In this document: positions 1 through 10,179 of the stretch, one piece after another
How positions within the stretch are numbered: the stretch's first letter is position 1
Layout of the letters: every line of letters begins with the position of its first letter
NCBI GenBank assembly: GCA_002102555.1
Contig: MCFL01000200.1
Coordinates: forward strand, 1-43,820
Length of the DNA stretch: 43,820 nucleotides
Direction: 5' to 3'
Origin: Catenaria anguillulae PL171
Taxonomy: Eukaryota > Blastocladiomycota > Blastocladiomycetes > Blastocladiales > Catenariaceae
Program-made: the position numbers and the translations under genes
Notes under the pieces: generated by a model
The model's database searches: none
Told to the model about the DNA's origin: nothing
Seen by the model: only the letters and a program-made list of their open reading frames with translations

Positions 1-99
1 AATTTTGGATATGGAATAGCCATCAATCGGTCATGGAACGGTGCGAGACAGCAGACTTGGACGCGTTCTTGCGTGACCATGGACAAAACAACAACATAC

Positions 100-348
100 C
101 TTCCCAGCGGCAGAGCGGGGTGTGTCGGCTTGACCAATGAAATGTGGCCGCCCATCAATAATCAAGTCGACGGCGTTGAGCGCGATGCCCGGCGCTGAAC
201 GCGCAATCGGCACCGAGTTACTCTTGCTGGTGGGTGCGTACGGCCCCGCGGGCCATGCGGATCGAGGCGGATATGGATGTGGATGAGGACCGAGGCGGAG
301 GCGTTCGGACGGTGAGTACTCGGCGCTGACGTCAAAGAAGACGTACCG
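100..348 (-). CDS. possible internal exon of a minus-strand gene cut by the window edge
   Basis: On the minus strand an 83-codon open stretch is bounded by an acceptor (TTAG, ending at 349) and a strong donor (GTATGT, starting at 99). It is exactly phase 0 at both ends. The translation begins RYVFFDVSAEYSPS, is Pro-rich in the middle, and ends in a more ordinary segment (ALNAVDLIIDGRPHFIGQ) just before the donor. I do not recognise a family. The next exon would lie left of position 1, and I could not place the upstream exon with confidence. The support is only the open frame, the paired splice sites and codon use, so it could be a chance reading frame. Confidence 0.3.
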
Positions 349-770
349 CTAATGGTGGGCCGCGAGCGTGAAGCCATAAGTCGACAACAGACTCTGATCT
401 AGAGGGGCAGCCGCTTCGTCTAGCTTCAGAGCGGGCGAGGGCGGAAGGGAGAGACGCGGCCCTCGGGGCACTGTCCGCATCTTGTACTTTTGGGCTTTTG
501 ACTGCTCTCGAAAAACTTTCAGCGAGAAAAATCGACTGATTGTGTCGCATTGCCCTTTTGTCTCACGCGATTGTCTCAGGACCAAACCTTGCTTCCATGT
601 CGGAAGTCAGTCACCACACGTGCCTTCACACTCACGTCGGTCATGCTGCACAAGGCAGTCCCAAGTCGATAGCCTGAGGGGATAAGTAGACATCCATGTG
701 CACAAGCAACGGAATCACAAGCAAGCTTTGCTTGCTGCCCACCGTCACACACATTCCCACTCCTCATTCA
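349..770. other. stretch without a supported gene
   Basis: This holds the 3' side of the RS-protein gene and possibly upstream parts of the left-edge gene. Several short overlapping frames exist on both strands, none with recognisable protein features. A small inverted repeat (AGCAAGCTTTGCTTGCT) lies near 721-737, between the two genes, and could form a terminator-like hairpin; that is a guess. Confidence 0.3.
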
Positions 771-3485
771 TCATTCTCCCCATGCCATGGCCAACACTAC
801 CTTTGCACACACCACCCTCACTGCCTCCTCTTCACTCGTCCCAGTCCCCATTATCTCGCGCTCGCCCTCTCCACCTCCCGCCCGACCCACATCCACACTT
901 GCCACCCACACACCCACCCCGCTTTTCCCGACCCCAACCTGCGTACACCTCAACCTCGCATCTGCATCCACCCAAATGCCCGTCCGCTGCCACACGGCCA
1001 GCTGCATGGCAACCACGGGGTCGTCCACCCACGTCAACAACATTGGATGCGCAGCCATGCCTTGTGCATCGGCCGCATCGAGCAGTGACAATGGGGAGGT
1101 TGGTGGGAGGTGCGCGGCGTGCACGTTAAGCATGCGGTCGAGCATTAGTGTGCGGTCACGAAAGGTTGCCGTTGGCGGCGGCGGCGGCGGCGCGTGTGCG
1201 ACGCCACCTGGGTATGGGTATAGTGAGGGGTACAATCCTGGTGGGAATGGGCCGGGAGGCTGTGGGGTACCGCCGTTGGATGAACTCCGCGCGAGCACGT
1301 CCATGCCGATGCTGGGCACGTGTACTGGTGCCGTGATAGGCGGCGCGCCCGGAATTGGTGGTGGTGGATGCTGCGGCGGACCAAAGGACGCGAGTGGCGG
1401 CGGCGTTGGCGCAACTGGACCCATGGATTCGATTCGCGTGGATGCAGTGTCAAACCCTTGGGGTGGATAATGAGCAACGGCTTGAAATGGTCCCGCGGGT
1501 GTCGTTGCATGCTCGGTTGCACCTGGGTTTGGGCCAAACGAACCCATGACACGATGTGGCACAGGCAATCCCATCGGTGGCGCAAACGGACCCGTCTGCG
1601 GTCCGTATAAAGGTGCCGGAGGTGGTCCAAACGGCCCTGTCGCAGCCGATGTGTGCATTTGCCGCTGCACCAGCTGTGCTTCCAGCTCTTGAATTCGCTG
1701 CAACAGGTGCGTGCGGACAGCTTCAGGGTCATTGTCTATATTGTGTTGAAAATTGTCAATTAAAATGAACCAACAGGATTGAGTGAGACACACATGAAAC
1801 AACATACCGATTGCGTCATTGGCGGGATTGACCGATGATGTGCTCGCGGCTGGCTGCATGGAGCTTAAACTTGATCCGCGAGCGCCGCTTGCGAATGTGG
1901 GCGGTGAAAACGATTGGATTGAATCACGCTCTGGGTTAGTGCCAGCGTCCGGTTTCCGGATGGATGTTGATTCACGTCTTGATTCTCGAACGGAGCGGCG
2001 GGCACGGTCACCGTCACGATCCAAGCTCGATTTCCGCTGACGTGAAGAGCTGGCGGATGGCTGATCGTTGCGCTTGGACATTGTGGATGACGACTCACGG
2101 CTCGATTCGCGCGCACGCCGGTCGTGGTATCGGTCGCTGGTGCTTGCTTCCCGGTATCCGCCGCCACTGCGTCGTGAGGGAGGCGGCGATGGCGACGTGC
2201 GATACGTGTCCCGATCGCGGTGGCTCTTGCGATCACGCCGACTCCAATCTGGCGATCGACTGCGATTGCGGCTCCGGCTGCGGCACCGACCACGATCCAA
2301 ATCTCGGGACGAGTCCTTCCTCGGACTTTCCACAGCCACCTTCCGGTCCGCACTTGATGTGGGCGCCGAACGACTCGCCGACTCCCTCGCATCGCCCTCG
2401 TAATCCGCTCGCCGTGCGTTCTTGTACACTTGCTCCCACGACGACGGTTGCTCCCCACGCACACTCAGATACACCAAGTGCTGCAATGCTGCATGCCACG
2501 CCTTGATTGCCGACGGCCCGTCGCCAACGACCGTCACATGTGCCGTCGCCATGGTCACGCGCACAAATGGCTCAGTGGGCGAATCGACATAGATCGCTTG
2601 AAATGTGGGCGGAAGAGGGACGTGCATCAGGTACAAGAGCCACGCAGGCTCGTGGTTGATGGCGCCGCGCACGCGGTATACACTGAGGCCACGAAGGAGC
2701 TGGCGCTCGTGCGCGTAGAGCTCCCCCAGATCAGCGGATGTGAATCGCGAGTCGTGCGTTGCGGGCGGCGCCGGAATGGGTACTGCGTAGTGCGCCTCTG
2801 CCTTGACGGGCATCTCGATATTGCTGGCGTACGATCTACCTTTGAGCAATCCGGCGAAGTTGAGCTGTGTGACGAATTTGGCGCTGAGGGTGCGCCCATC
2901 CGCCTCGGCCAGGTACACAACGGCGTGCAAGAGAGCTGCACGCTGCGCTTGATCTTCCGAGGCGCCGTACCCGCGGAGTTTGGTCGTGTTGGAGAGATAC
3001 AAGTCGTACGCACAATACGTGGGCAATTCCGACTCGGACGACGTTGCGGCAACCATCGCATCCGAATCTCGGGGAACCTCGGCGAGGCGGATGGCCAGCA
3101 TGGGCGGCCACAAGAGCTGCATGGCGGCCGTCAGCGAGTCCATGTGGTAGCGGGAGGTGATGAGCGAAGGGAACAAGGTGGCGAGGCGTTGTAAGCCCAG
3201 GGCGTGATGTTGCAGCATGTGGGTGAGGGCGGCGGTTGGGTTGGGAATCGGGGCCGCGTGGGCGGCCCTGGTCAGGCATAGGCACGGGGTATTGGAAGGC
3301 GGGATTGCAGGCGAAGTGGTGCCTGCGGGGAAAAACGTCAGCGTGAGCTTTGGGTGGGTGGTGGAGCTGGGGTGGTGGGCGCGGTGGGGCGGGCGGAGGG
3401 AGCCGGGAGTTGAGCCGGTATTGCCGCCATTTTCAGTCGAGCTTGCGTGGTGGGGACTGTGATCGCGGAATGCGTTGTTTGCCAT
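771..3485 (-). CDS. RS-domain protein with three dsRBD-like half motifs (unrecognised family)
   Basis: Start is the ATG at 3485. Exons are 3485-1808 and 1735-771, with a 72-nt intron (GTATGT...ATATAG) that happens to be in frame; the spliced product is 880 aa. Residues about 1-75 are low complexity. Around residues 170-200 is a segment matching the C-terminal half of a dsRBD (RGYGASEDQAQRAALLHAV); a second lies near 320-345 (GDGPSAIKAWHAALQHLVYL) and a third at the extreme C-terminus (GTGTSEEEAVRVVCAKV). Between the second and third come an Arg/Ser/Asp-rich RS region (about 370-520), a short coiled-coil-like stretch after the intron (RIQELEAQLVQRQ) and a long Pro/Gly-rich linker. RS regions are typical of splicing and RNA-processing factors, so a nuclear RNA role is inferred. 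The basic residues that contact RNA in true dsRBDs are mostly absent. A decayed paralogue lies at 30071-32704. Confidence 0.75.
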   Translation of the reverse strand: MANNAFRDHSPHHASSTENGGNTGSTPGSLRPPHRAHHPSSTTHPKLTLTFFPAGTTSPAIPPSNTPCLCLTRAAHAAPIPNPTAALTHMLQHHALGLQRLATLFPSLITSRYHMDSLTAAMQLLWPPMLAIRLAEVPRDSDAMVAATSSESELPTYCAYDLYLSNTTKLRGYGASEDQAQRAALLHAVVYLAEADGRTLSAKFVTQLNFAGLLKGRSYASNIEMPVKAEAHYAVPIPAPPATHDSRFTSADLGELYAHERQLLRGLSVYRVRGAINHEPAWLLYLMHVPLPPTFQAIYVDSPTEPFVRVTMATAHVTVVGDGPSAIKAWHAALQHLVYLSVRGEQPSSWEQVYKNARRADYEGDARESASRSAPTSSADRKVAVESPRKDSSRDLDRGRCRSRSRNRSRSPDWSRRDRKSHRDRDTYRTSPSPPPSRRSGGGYREASTSDRYHDRRARESSRESSSTMSKRNDQPSASSSRQRKSSLDRDGDRARRSVRESRRESTSIRKPDAGTNPERDSIQSFSPPTFASGARGSSLSSMQPAASTSSVNPANDAIGMLFHVCLTQSCWFILIDNFQHNIDNDPEAVRTHLLQRIQELEAQLVQRQMHTSAATGPFGPPPAPLYGPQTGPFAPPMGLPVPHRVMGSFGPNPGATEHATTPAGPFQAVAHYPPQGFDTASTRIESMGPVAPTPPPLASFGPPQHPPPPIPGAPPITAPVHVPSIGMDVLARSSSNGGTPQPPGPFPPGLYPSLYPYPGGVAHAPPPPPPTATFRDRTLMLDRMLNVHAAHLPPTSPLSLLDAADAQGMAAHPMLLTWVDDPVVAMQLAVWQRTGIWVDADARLRCTQVGVGKSGVGVWVASVDVGRAGGGEGEREIMGTGTSEEEAVRVVCAKVVLAMAWGE
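1736..1807 (-). other. 72-nt in-frame intron of the RS-protein gene
   Basis: Minus-strand GTATGT at 1807 and ATATAG ending at 1736. It is 24 codons long without a stop, so retention would only insert a hydrophobic segment. The sequence translated across it looks unlike the flanking protein, which is why I treat it as an intron. Confidence 0.75.
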
Positions 3486-3838
3486 GAGTGACGATTGACG
3501 TTGAACGGTATTTCAGCTGGGATACTCATTCGTGCTCCATCTCTAATCTCGCGATCGAATTCAATCATCAATACATATTTATCTGTGATTTTTTGAGGTT
3601 CGCAGATCGATCGGCGAAAGAAACAATTTAACAGCGATGAGTTGCAGAGATCAGCTGCAGAGCCAGAGCTGGCACACGGACTCGCACCCAAATCGCCCGA
3701 CCAAACGTCTACATGAATACGTCCACGCCACCGTCTTTCCGCTACAGCTCTCTCTCCTCGATTGATGGCACTCTAACCAACTCTATGCATTCAGCCTTCA
3801 ACGTTGAATTGATCCTCCTCGTCAATACCTCCACAATC
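3486..3838. promoter_or_regulatory. divergent intergenic region between the RS gene and ankyrin-like copy A1
   Basis: This 353-nt region separates the minus-strand RS gene from plus-strand A1. Its right end (about 3777-3838) holds the family-wide A upstream block, with an ATGCATTC core and a run related to GTTGAATTGATCCTCC, also seen before A2 and A3. In A1 an upstream ATG at 3785 is in frame with the A start; in A3 it is out of frame. No other feature was seen. Confidence 0.5.
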
Positions 3839-6083
3839 ATGCCCACGACCTCTCTGCCGCTGCTGCCATTTGGCCGAGCCAAGCCCATCATTGCACTCTG
3901 CGTCCACTTGGCCGCCCGCTCCTTGAATCGTTCCGCGCTGCAGTATCCGGCCATGACCGCTTCCGTATCCGCACTCGCTACCCGCCTGCCCACGCTCCTC
4001 TCGCGCACCTACGCTCCGCTAGTGACCAAGGCCGCTCTCATGCACCAGCCGGATGTGGACCTCATGTGGGCCACTCGCGACGATAATCTCAAGTTGCTCA
4101 AGTTTATGGTGGATTGGAGCAAAGAGCCCGAGGGTCGGCCCTTGCACTACTGCTCGTGGCAGACTGTAGAGGAGGCATTGGAGCTGGATTCGCCACGGGT
4201 TCTGGACTGGTTGTTGAGTCAGCCCGGTCTGTTTTTCAGATGGGAGTGGGGGTATCAACTCGCAAGTGCCATGTGCGGCGCAAGGGCCGAGTCGAATGGC
4301 GTGAATGGTGGCAATCGAGCGGGTCGCGGCGATTCAAGGATCGCATTTCGTTTGCAGATGCGGCCGTAGAAGCAGCCGCGCGGGTCGGCTGGATATCTTG
4401 GATTGGTTGCTTGGGAGCTGGGTGCGGAAGGCATGACCGCAATTGCGTCCAATGACGTGGGAGTGCAATGGTAGCTGCCGCGCGTGAAGGACATGTTGAT
4501 GTGCTGGATTGGTGGTTGGACAAGGTGCATAGCGGTTCGATTTCTCTCACAATCAATTGGGTCGAGGTGATTGGAGCAGGGTTCGACCAAGGCCATGTTG
4601 CAGTTCTGGAGTGGTGCAAGAGGCGGCCGCAAGCCGTCGAGGAACGGCAGCGAGCCGTCAATGGCAAAGGGCTTCCACGTTTGCGGTACCAATCCATGGC
4701 CTACAACTTTGATGTCTTGGCGCAGGGCAAAGATTCGGTTTCTTCCCAAGCTTCGACCAAGCGAAACGTTGAAGTGGTCAAGGAGCTACATGCCCGAGGA
4801 GACTTGTTTGCAGCAATGTACACAGCGCTGGATTCAGGTGATTTGGATCTGCTGGATTGGATTCATGCGTCTGAAGACCCATTGATTCCTGACAGAACTG
4901 ATGGACCTTGGGCAGGGTTTGAACCATTTGACATTGTCTGCCGAAACGGCAATGTAAATGTGCTTGATTGGTTGTTTGCAAATGGATACCAATTTCCCCT
5001 GTCCGCTGAGAAACGGGCATCCCTCACTTCATCTGCGATCCACCATGGCCATTTTGCGGTTGTCAAAAACCTGATGAGAAAGGGGTTGGTCGACAACATG
5101 TCGATGCGAGACTGGAATGATTGCGTTGTATCAGCATGCAAGAATGGGGATTTTGTGTTGCTGGACTTGCTTGAGAGTCGCTGTACCGGTTCAAGTGCGC
5201 CAGACCCGCGAAAAGTTGCAAAAACACAACTCACAGGGAGCACTGCGGGGTGCCTTTTATCAGGGGCGAGTGGATGTCATTGAATGGTGGTTGTTCAAAT
5301 CGAGCTCACTCAAGCATCTATTCGACTTGAATCAGGGAAAGCCATACCTGGACGCGTGCAAAAACGAGGTTAGTAAGTTGAAACATTGAGTGCACTCGAG
5401 ACATGGCATCGAGCTGGCCAACCAATCGATTACGCCGAATGTATTCACGAGGCGAGTATTCATGGCCGTGTGGATGTGCTTGACTGGTTGCTGCATTCAA
5501 CAAGTGCGTCCGAGGAGGATTTCGTCAAAGCCTGGTCGGTCGAAGGCGAGTATGAAGATCCGTATGGAGACCTATATGCCCATTATGCTTTTGACATTGA
5601 CAATCATGGCAAATCGCTCGTTGGTGGCGAGCCACCTTGCCGCACGATGCTGCATTGCCGGTGAATCGCGGGCCATACGAGAACCCAATTCATGCGCATT
5701 ATCTGCAGCATATGCTCAACAACTCGTCGGTTGACCTGCTCGACCCGTTGTCAGCGATGTGCGAAAAATACGGTTGGGTTGTAGGTCTGCTCGGGTACTG
5801 GAAGAAAATGGGTAGAGAGCAAGAGTTGGATCAATTTGCGCATTATTACTTGAAAGTAGCGAGCGACGGTGGATATCTCGAGGTCCTCGATTGGTGGCAA
5901 GCATCGGGTCTGACGATGGAGTGTCCAGAAGATGTCCTATCTGGCAAGACACAGATTCGCAAGAGCGTGAAGGAGTGGTGGGCAAAGTCGGGATTGGTGG
6001 ACGATTCACAGTTTAAAAAATCCAAACCCGGTAATAAAGTGGTTTGGCCATTATCTGGGATGCATTCAAATACATCAATTTAG
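3839..6083 (+). pseudogene. ankyrin-like type A copy A1, frameshifted
   Basis: The N-terminus (MPTTSLPLLPFGRAK) and many later segments align with A2 (12483-14726), but the reading frame changes repeatedly. The first break is near 4276, where two extra bases interrupt MCGKGRVEW. More lie between 4370 and 4465, near 5235, near 5390 and near 5625. Frames in order include 3839-4276, 4468-5235, 5240-5388, 5389-5625 and 5637-6083. At least five frameshifts are needed, and no canonical introns fit the break points. The C-terminal family motifs PVNRGPY and WWAKSGLVD are still readable. Units carry the VLDWLL / VLEWC signature of a Trp-rich ankyrin-like repeat. It is a host gene copy, probably non-functional; shortened products from the longest piece (4468-5283) cannot be excluded. 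Confidence 0.85.
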
Positions 6084-6292
6084 AAGTCGAGCCCAATCAA
6101 TTTGGTAGTTCCCCGATCAAATGCCGGATGCAACCGTTCCTTCAAGTTAGCCCTTGCCTGTGGCAGCAGCAGACTCATGGCGCGCATGTCTCGCGTCAAC
6201 TTGTCACAAACCTGACATCCTTCGCCCTGAACTTGTGACCGATACATAGGGTCACCAAGCTTCCCGATTGATTAACAAAAGAACACTGAGCA

Positions 6293-8534
6293 ATGCATTC
6301 TGATACAGATAATGCCATGGACTCTGCACAATGCACGACCGACCCAGCCCTGGAGGCCGAATTGGTGCGCACGTCGACGCCTGCTCCGCTGCGTCTCCAC
6401 CTGTTGGATCTGCCCGACGATATTCTACTGTCAATCCTTCACCGGTATTGCTCCCGCCGAGACTCGTCCCGCTTTGCACGCACAGAGAAGCGCTCCTTGC
6501 CTCTGGCTCGATCCGTACTCTATACCCGCCTCGTCGTTTCATCGCTCCGCACGTTCCCGGCGGTTTTGCAAGCGCTGTGCTCGTCGGACGCAATTGCACA
6601 TTGCGTTCGCGAACTTGTTTTCCTCGAGCCCATGACGATCGATCCCATTCAAGCATCCGGGGTCAATCACGGGTATCCGACCACATGGTTTCTGCCGGCT
6701 TGGATTCTCGCTTTCATTCAAGCCGCCCCTTCGGCGTGGCACGTGGACCTGTCACTTGCGTCGCACGACATCCTTGCAGCATTCATCAGAACCGATTGCA
6801 TCCTACAACACCTTCTGCCCGTGCTTTCCAAACGCAAGATGACTTTATCGTGCCCCGCCGCTCAAAGTTGCTCACTTTCGACCTCGCACCAAGAACGGCG
6901 GCAGCGGGAACCGTCCTTGCACTGGAACGAGTCGACTTTGCCCATTCAAAGTGCACGGCCATTGTTGCTCTTGGGCATGGTGACATAGCAGAGTCACGCA
7001 ACGGGTCTGCGTCGCCGCCTCTCATCGTCAATGGCTCTCCGAAAGAGGATCATGATGCGCGTTGAGGGTGCAGGTTTCCAAGTTGGCTCTGACAGCCCGC
7101 ATGCGAGACTCGGTCGACTCAATCACGGTGTGACGCTCCACCAATGATCAACCTGCCAAGTGTGTCTCTTCAAACTGCGACCAAGGCCAGCATCTTCGCC
7201 TCCGACCTGGATGATATCGACCTTGCCGCAAGTCTCGCCCCGCGCGCCTCCATTCAACAGCTCTCCCTGTCGAGCGTGAGCCGAGTGTGCGCCACCGAAT
7301 TGATCGCCAAACTGCCTGCATACGGCGGCGGCAAGCTGGCCTCACTTTCCTGCCTCACGCTCCAGTCTGTGTCCACCCCGATTCCTTTACTTGTTGCGAA
7401 TGTCGCTCTGCATTTGCCACATCTCGACTCGCTGACACTCATCGATCTCAACACCCCACTTGAGCCGACTTGGCTGCCGTTGATTTCCTCATTCGCCGCC
7501 CGCAACCCTACGGCCGAGCACTTTGCAAGCTCAAGATTGCAGGAATCTTTGACTACCTGCCCCCATCTGAATCTTCCACTCGCACGCAACATGTCCCGCC
7601 ACCCTATCCGCTCAACGCCACTGATGCCTCGGCGCCGCCGCCCGCCTTGACCCATCTCATCCTGCACCGCAAATCGCCCACGGCCACGGCCTCTCACCAA
7701 TCGCAAACGTCCCGCGTCCGCCCCCGCCTTCTTCTTTCGCGTGCCCTCCTCCGGACCCTCCACACCCTTTCCATCAACGAGCTCGACATTGTCGTTTCCC
7801 TGCCCACCCCGCACACCGCGCAGCACATCTCGCTCTTACCCGCAACACTCCGCGGCCCGCTTGCGCCCTTTGACCTGCTCTCCTCGGCGGCCTTGCCCAA
7901 CCTGCACGCCCTGCGCATCGACGTGCAAAACCTCGACCTCGACGGCAACCTGCTCCCACAATCTGCCCCGCTCCTCGAATGTCTGGTAGCGCAAAACCTC
8001 GCGGGCGACTTTTCACGTGCGGTGGCTGTGGTCGACTTGCTTGCCATTTACCCGCGCTTGTCGCACGTGTGGCTCGACAAGAACCTGTGGTTGCCGATTG
8101 CGCAAGTGCACAAGTTGGGGCAGGTGTTGTTTAGCGCGCGACCACCCGCATCGTCGTCGTCGCCTAAGAAGCGGCCAAGCACGGGACCTAGAAGCAGGTT
8201 GGCCAGGGCCGCATTGCCGCACTTGGATCGAATCCTTATCGATAATGCGCACGCGCAGTGTTTGGTTGGCGGGTGCATGGGTGGGCCGCTGGAGTTGCCG
8301 GATCCGCCCGTGGTCTTGGGCGACGATGGCAAGGAGTATTGCATGGCGGCGGCCGTGGAAGCCGGGGTTGGAGCCGTCAACATTTCACAGCCGCAGCTGC
8401 AGCAACATGTCGGCATGGGGTTTGCGGATGGAGGCGGGATGGACATGGAAACGTCGCATGGGTTTCGACCGGTGCCTTTGGATGCGGCGTTGAAGTGCCG
8501 CGAGTGGATTGAGCGGGTGTACCACCTTGTGTAA
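6293..8534 (+). pseudogene. F-box / leucine-rich-repeat-like gene with frame breaks
   Basis: The ATG at 6293 opens a protein with an F-box-like start at about residues 33-80 (LHLLDLPDDILLSILHRY, then LARSVLYTRLVVSSL), the usual LP-x-E/D-hydrophobic pattern. F-box proteins recruit substrates to SCF ubiquitin ligases. The downstream sequence has Leu-rich segments (SLSCLTLQS, LPHLDSLTLIDL, LPNLHALRIDV) like an irregular LRR domain, and ends at TAA 8532-8534. The reading frame must change near 6840-6870, again between about 6990 and 7144, and again near 7510-7525. I found no splice pair that joins these segments cleanly. The final 350-codon frame (7470-8534) is long and well formed, so decay may be recent, or the sequence may contain errors. 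Confidence 0.55.
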
Positions 8535-9092
8535 CGAAGAGCATTTGAAGCATCGATCATCGTGTCTTCAGAACAATTTCATTCAATCGTGCTGTCCCAA
8601 CGACAAATACATAAAGCAGCATCATCCCAATTCGAGGGGTAAACGAAGCAATTTCGCCCCACATTTGAACCCACGCTGGCTCGGAGAGTGAGCCAGCCAG
8701 GCCGGGTAGGGCAGCGGAAACTTGCCGAGGCAAGTCCCTGTCGTCTTCCGTATGTTTTTTACGCACAAGCCCGTGGAAACTTGCCGAGGGCACGAGTCGA
8801 GGCGTCTTTGAAGTACGGGGAATTTTAAGCATTGTGTTAAAGAGTTCCTGTCGGTCACGTTGCGAATTGGTTTTGTTGGTCTGGCAGACGGGGCAAGACA
8901 CAGGCACGGAGAGACTTGCATGTGGATCAGACTTGATCAGGTGATGCGTATCCAAATGACTGCCGCCAACCGAACGATGGAGTGAATTTTTGGTATGCAG
9001 AAGAACAAGAGCGTGGAGAGCAGGAACCGCCGCTCGTTGGGATGTTGGATCGTTGCAGGAATTCTAGAATTTCGAGCACAATCATGTTCTAC
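8535..9092. other. intergenic stretch with a short direct repeat and hairpin
   Basis: This lies between the 3' ends of two convergent genes. A 15-nt direct repeat (GGAAACTTGCCGAGG) occurs at 8716-8730 and 8775-8789; the first copy extends into a perfect hairpin CTTGCC-GA-GGCAAG. A 132-codon minus-strand frame (8557-8955) with a CPVC motif crosses the region, but I cannot support it as a gene. Confidence 0.4.
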
Positions 9093-9926
9093 TCAACATC
9101 CAACCTGGCTCGCACTCACTTCAATGACATCCCCATGCACCAGTTCCAGGTCGTTGACTGTCCTAGACTCACGATCCTTCCACTCTCCCTTCCAAAGCAG
9201 AGTCCCATCGAAGTAAAACCGGAAGTCCTCCATCATGGCGCCCTTCTTGTCGGCATACGCCTTGACAATTTTGTCAAACGGTGCTGACGAGCGGACATGG
9301 AACTCCATCTCTGATCCGGTTATATCACGGAGTCTGAGAATGATGCGGTCCGACAACCTACAATATACGGCAGGGAAGGGAGGCACGTTGAGTGACAATA
9401 CTTGAGCGAATCGAGTAAGCGAATAGGGTGTGCCGTGTGCATACTCGAGACCGGTCTCGTTGGCAGCTGCCGACGGCAACTTGGGTAGTTCCAAGCCCAT
9501 GTCCCACACACGCGCATCCATGTGGGGCCCAAACCTGGCCTTGTACAAATCCACCGTGTTTTGACGGCGGCGGGCACGGTTGGCGGCGTCTTGGGCGTTG
9601 GCGCCATCCGGGTCATGATGAATCCAAAGGCCGATGGCCAAGCACATTGAAATGTAGGATTGGGTGTCGAGGATGTGGTCATGCCAGACTTTGTCAATCA
9701 TCGGCGAGGGAGACAAGAGCTTGGCATGTTCGTCGCGGTGAGCATACTTGAGCACCAAGAACCGACGGTACTCGCGCTCGAGGATGTTGGCATCAACCCT
9801 CGGAAACTTGACTTCCAAGCGGCGACGGAGGGCGTTGAAGTCTGGCCCTTTTTGCCATTCGAGCAGGTAGGCAATCGGGTCGGCGGCCGTTGCGACGAGC
9901 GAGTCGGAGGCGGTGGTGATGGCCAT
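9093..9926 (-). CDS. GRDP/DUF1399-family protein with C-terminal SUMO-like domain
   Basis: I chose the ATG at 9926 (277 aa); the open frame continues upstream to 10061, but that part looks like untranslated sequence. Residues about 15-110 match the glycine-rich-domain-containing protein family: YRRFLVLKYAHRDEH at 53-67, the hallmark DKVWHDHILDT at 78-88, and HHDP at 103-106. The conserved His and Asp residues suggest a metal or active site, but the biochemical role is unknown. Residues about 193-277 form a ubiquitin-fold segment of the SUMO/Rad60 type: IILRLRDITGSEMEF, FDKIVKAYADKKG, DFRFYFDGTLL, then LELVHGDVIEV. SUMO's terminal Gly-Gly is replaced by QVGC, so conjugation is unlikely and an internal interaction domain is more plausible. 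The gene is divergent from the AAA+ ATPase at 10180 and about 250 bp apart, so the two may share a promoter. Confidence 0.75.
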   Translation of the reverse strand: MAITTASDSLVATAADPIAYLLEWQKGPDFNALRRRLEVKFPRVDANILEREYRRFLVLKYAHRDEHAKLLSPSPMIDKVWHDHILDTQSYISMCLAIGLWIHHDPDGANAQDAANRARRRQNTVDLYKARFGPHMDARVWDMGLELPKLPSAAANETGLEYAHGTPYSLTRFAQVLSLNVPPFPAVYCRLSDRIILRLRDITGSEMEFHVRSSAPFDKIVKAYADKKGAMMEDFRFYFDGTLLWKGEWKDRESRTVNDLELVHGDVIEVSASQVGC

Positions 9927-10179
9927 GGTAGGCAGGTATTGAGCAGTTGAGTAGTTTAGTAAATATAGGTGTCGACGAGTTTTTCTTGGTCGATTGTGCA
10001 TGGACAACAGATGTCGCAGGCGCACCTTGAGAAGCCTTGAGACAAAAGACCACATCGACATCGACGGATTGCGCCTGTGAAGAATTTCGGATGATAATCA
10101 AAAGCTCATCTCTGAAAGCATTAAAAAAATATGAAAATGACCAGAGACACAATGCAATCCTCCGTCGGCATGCTGTATC

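Noticed and set aside
8557-8955. 132-codon minus-strand frame with a CPVC motif and hydrophobic tail
   Set aside because: Only one Cys pair and no family likeness. It covers a repeat/hairpin region between convergent genes, so a chance frame is more likely.
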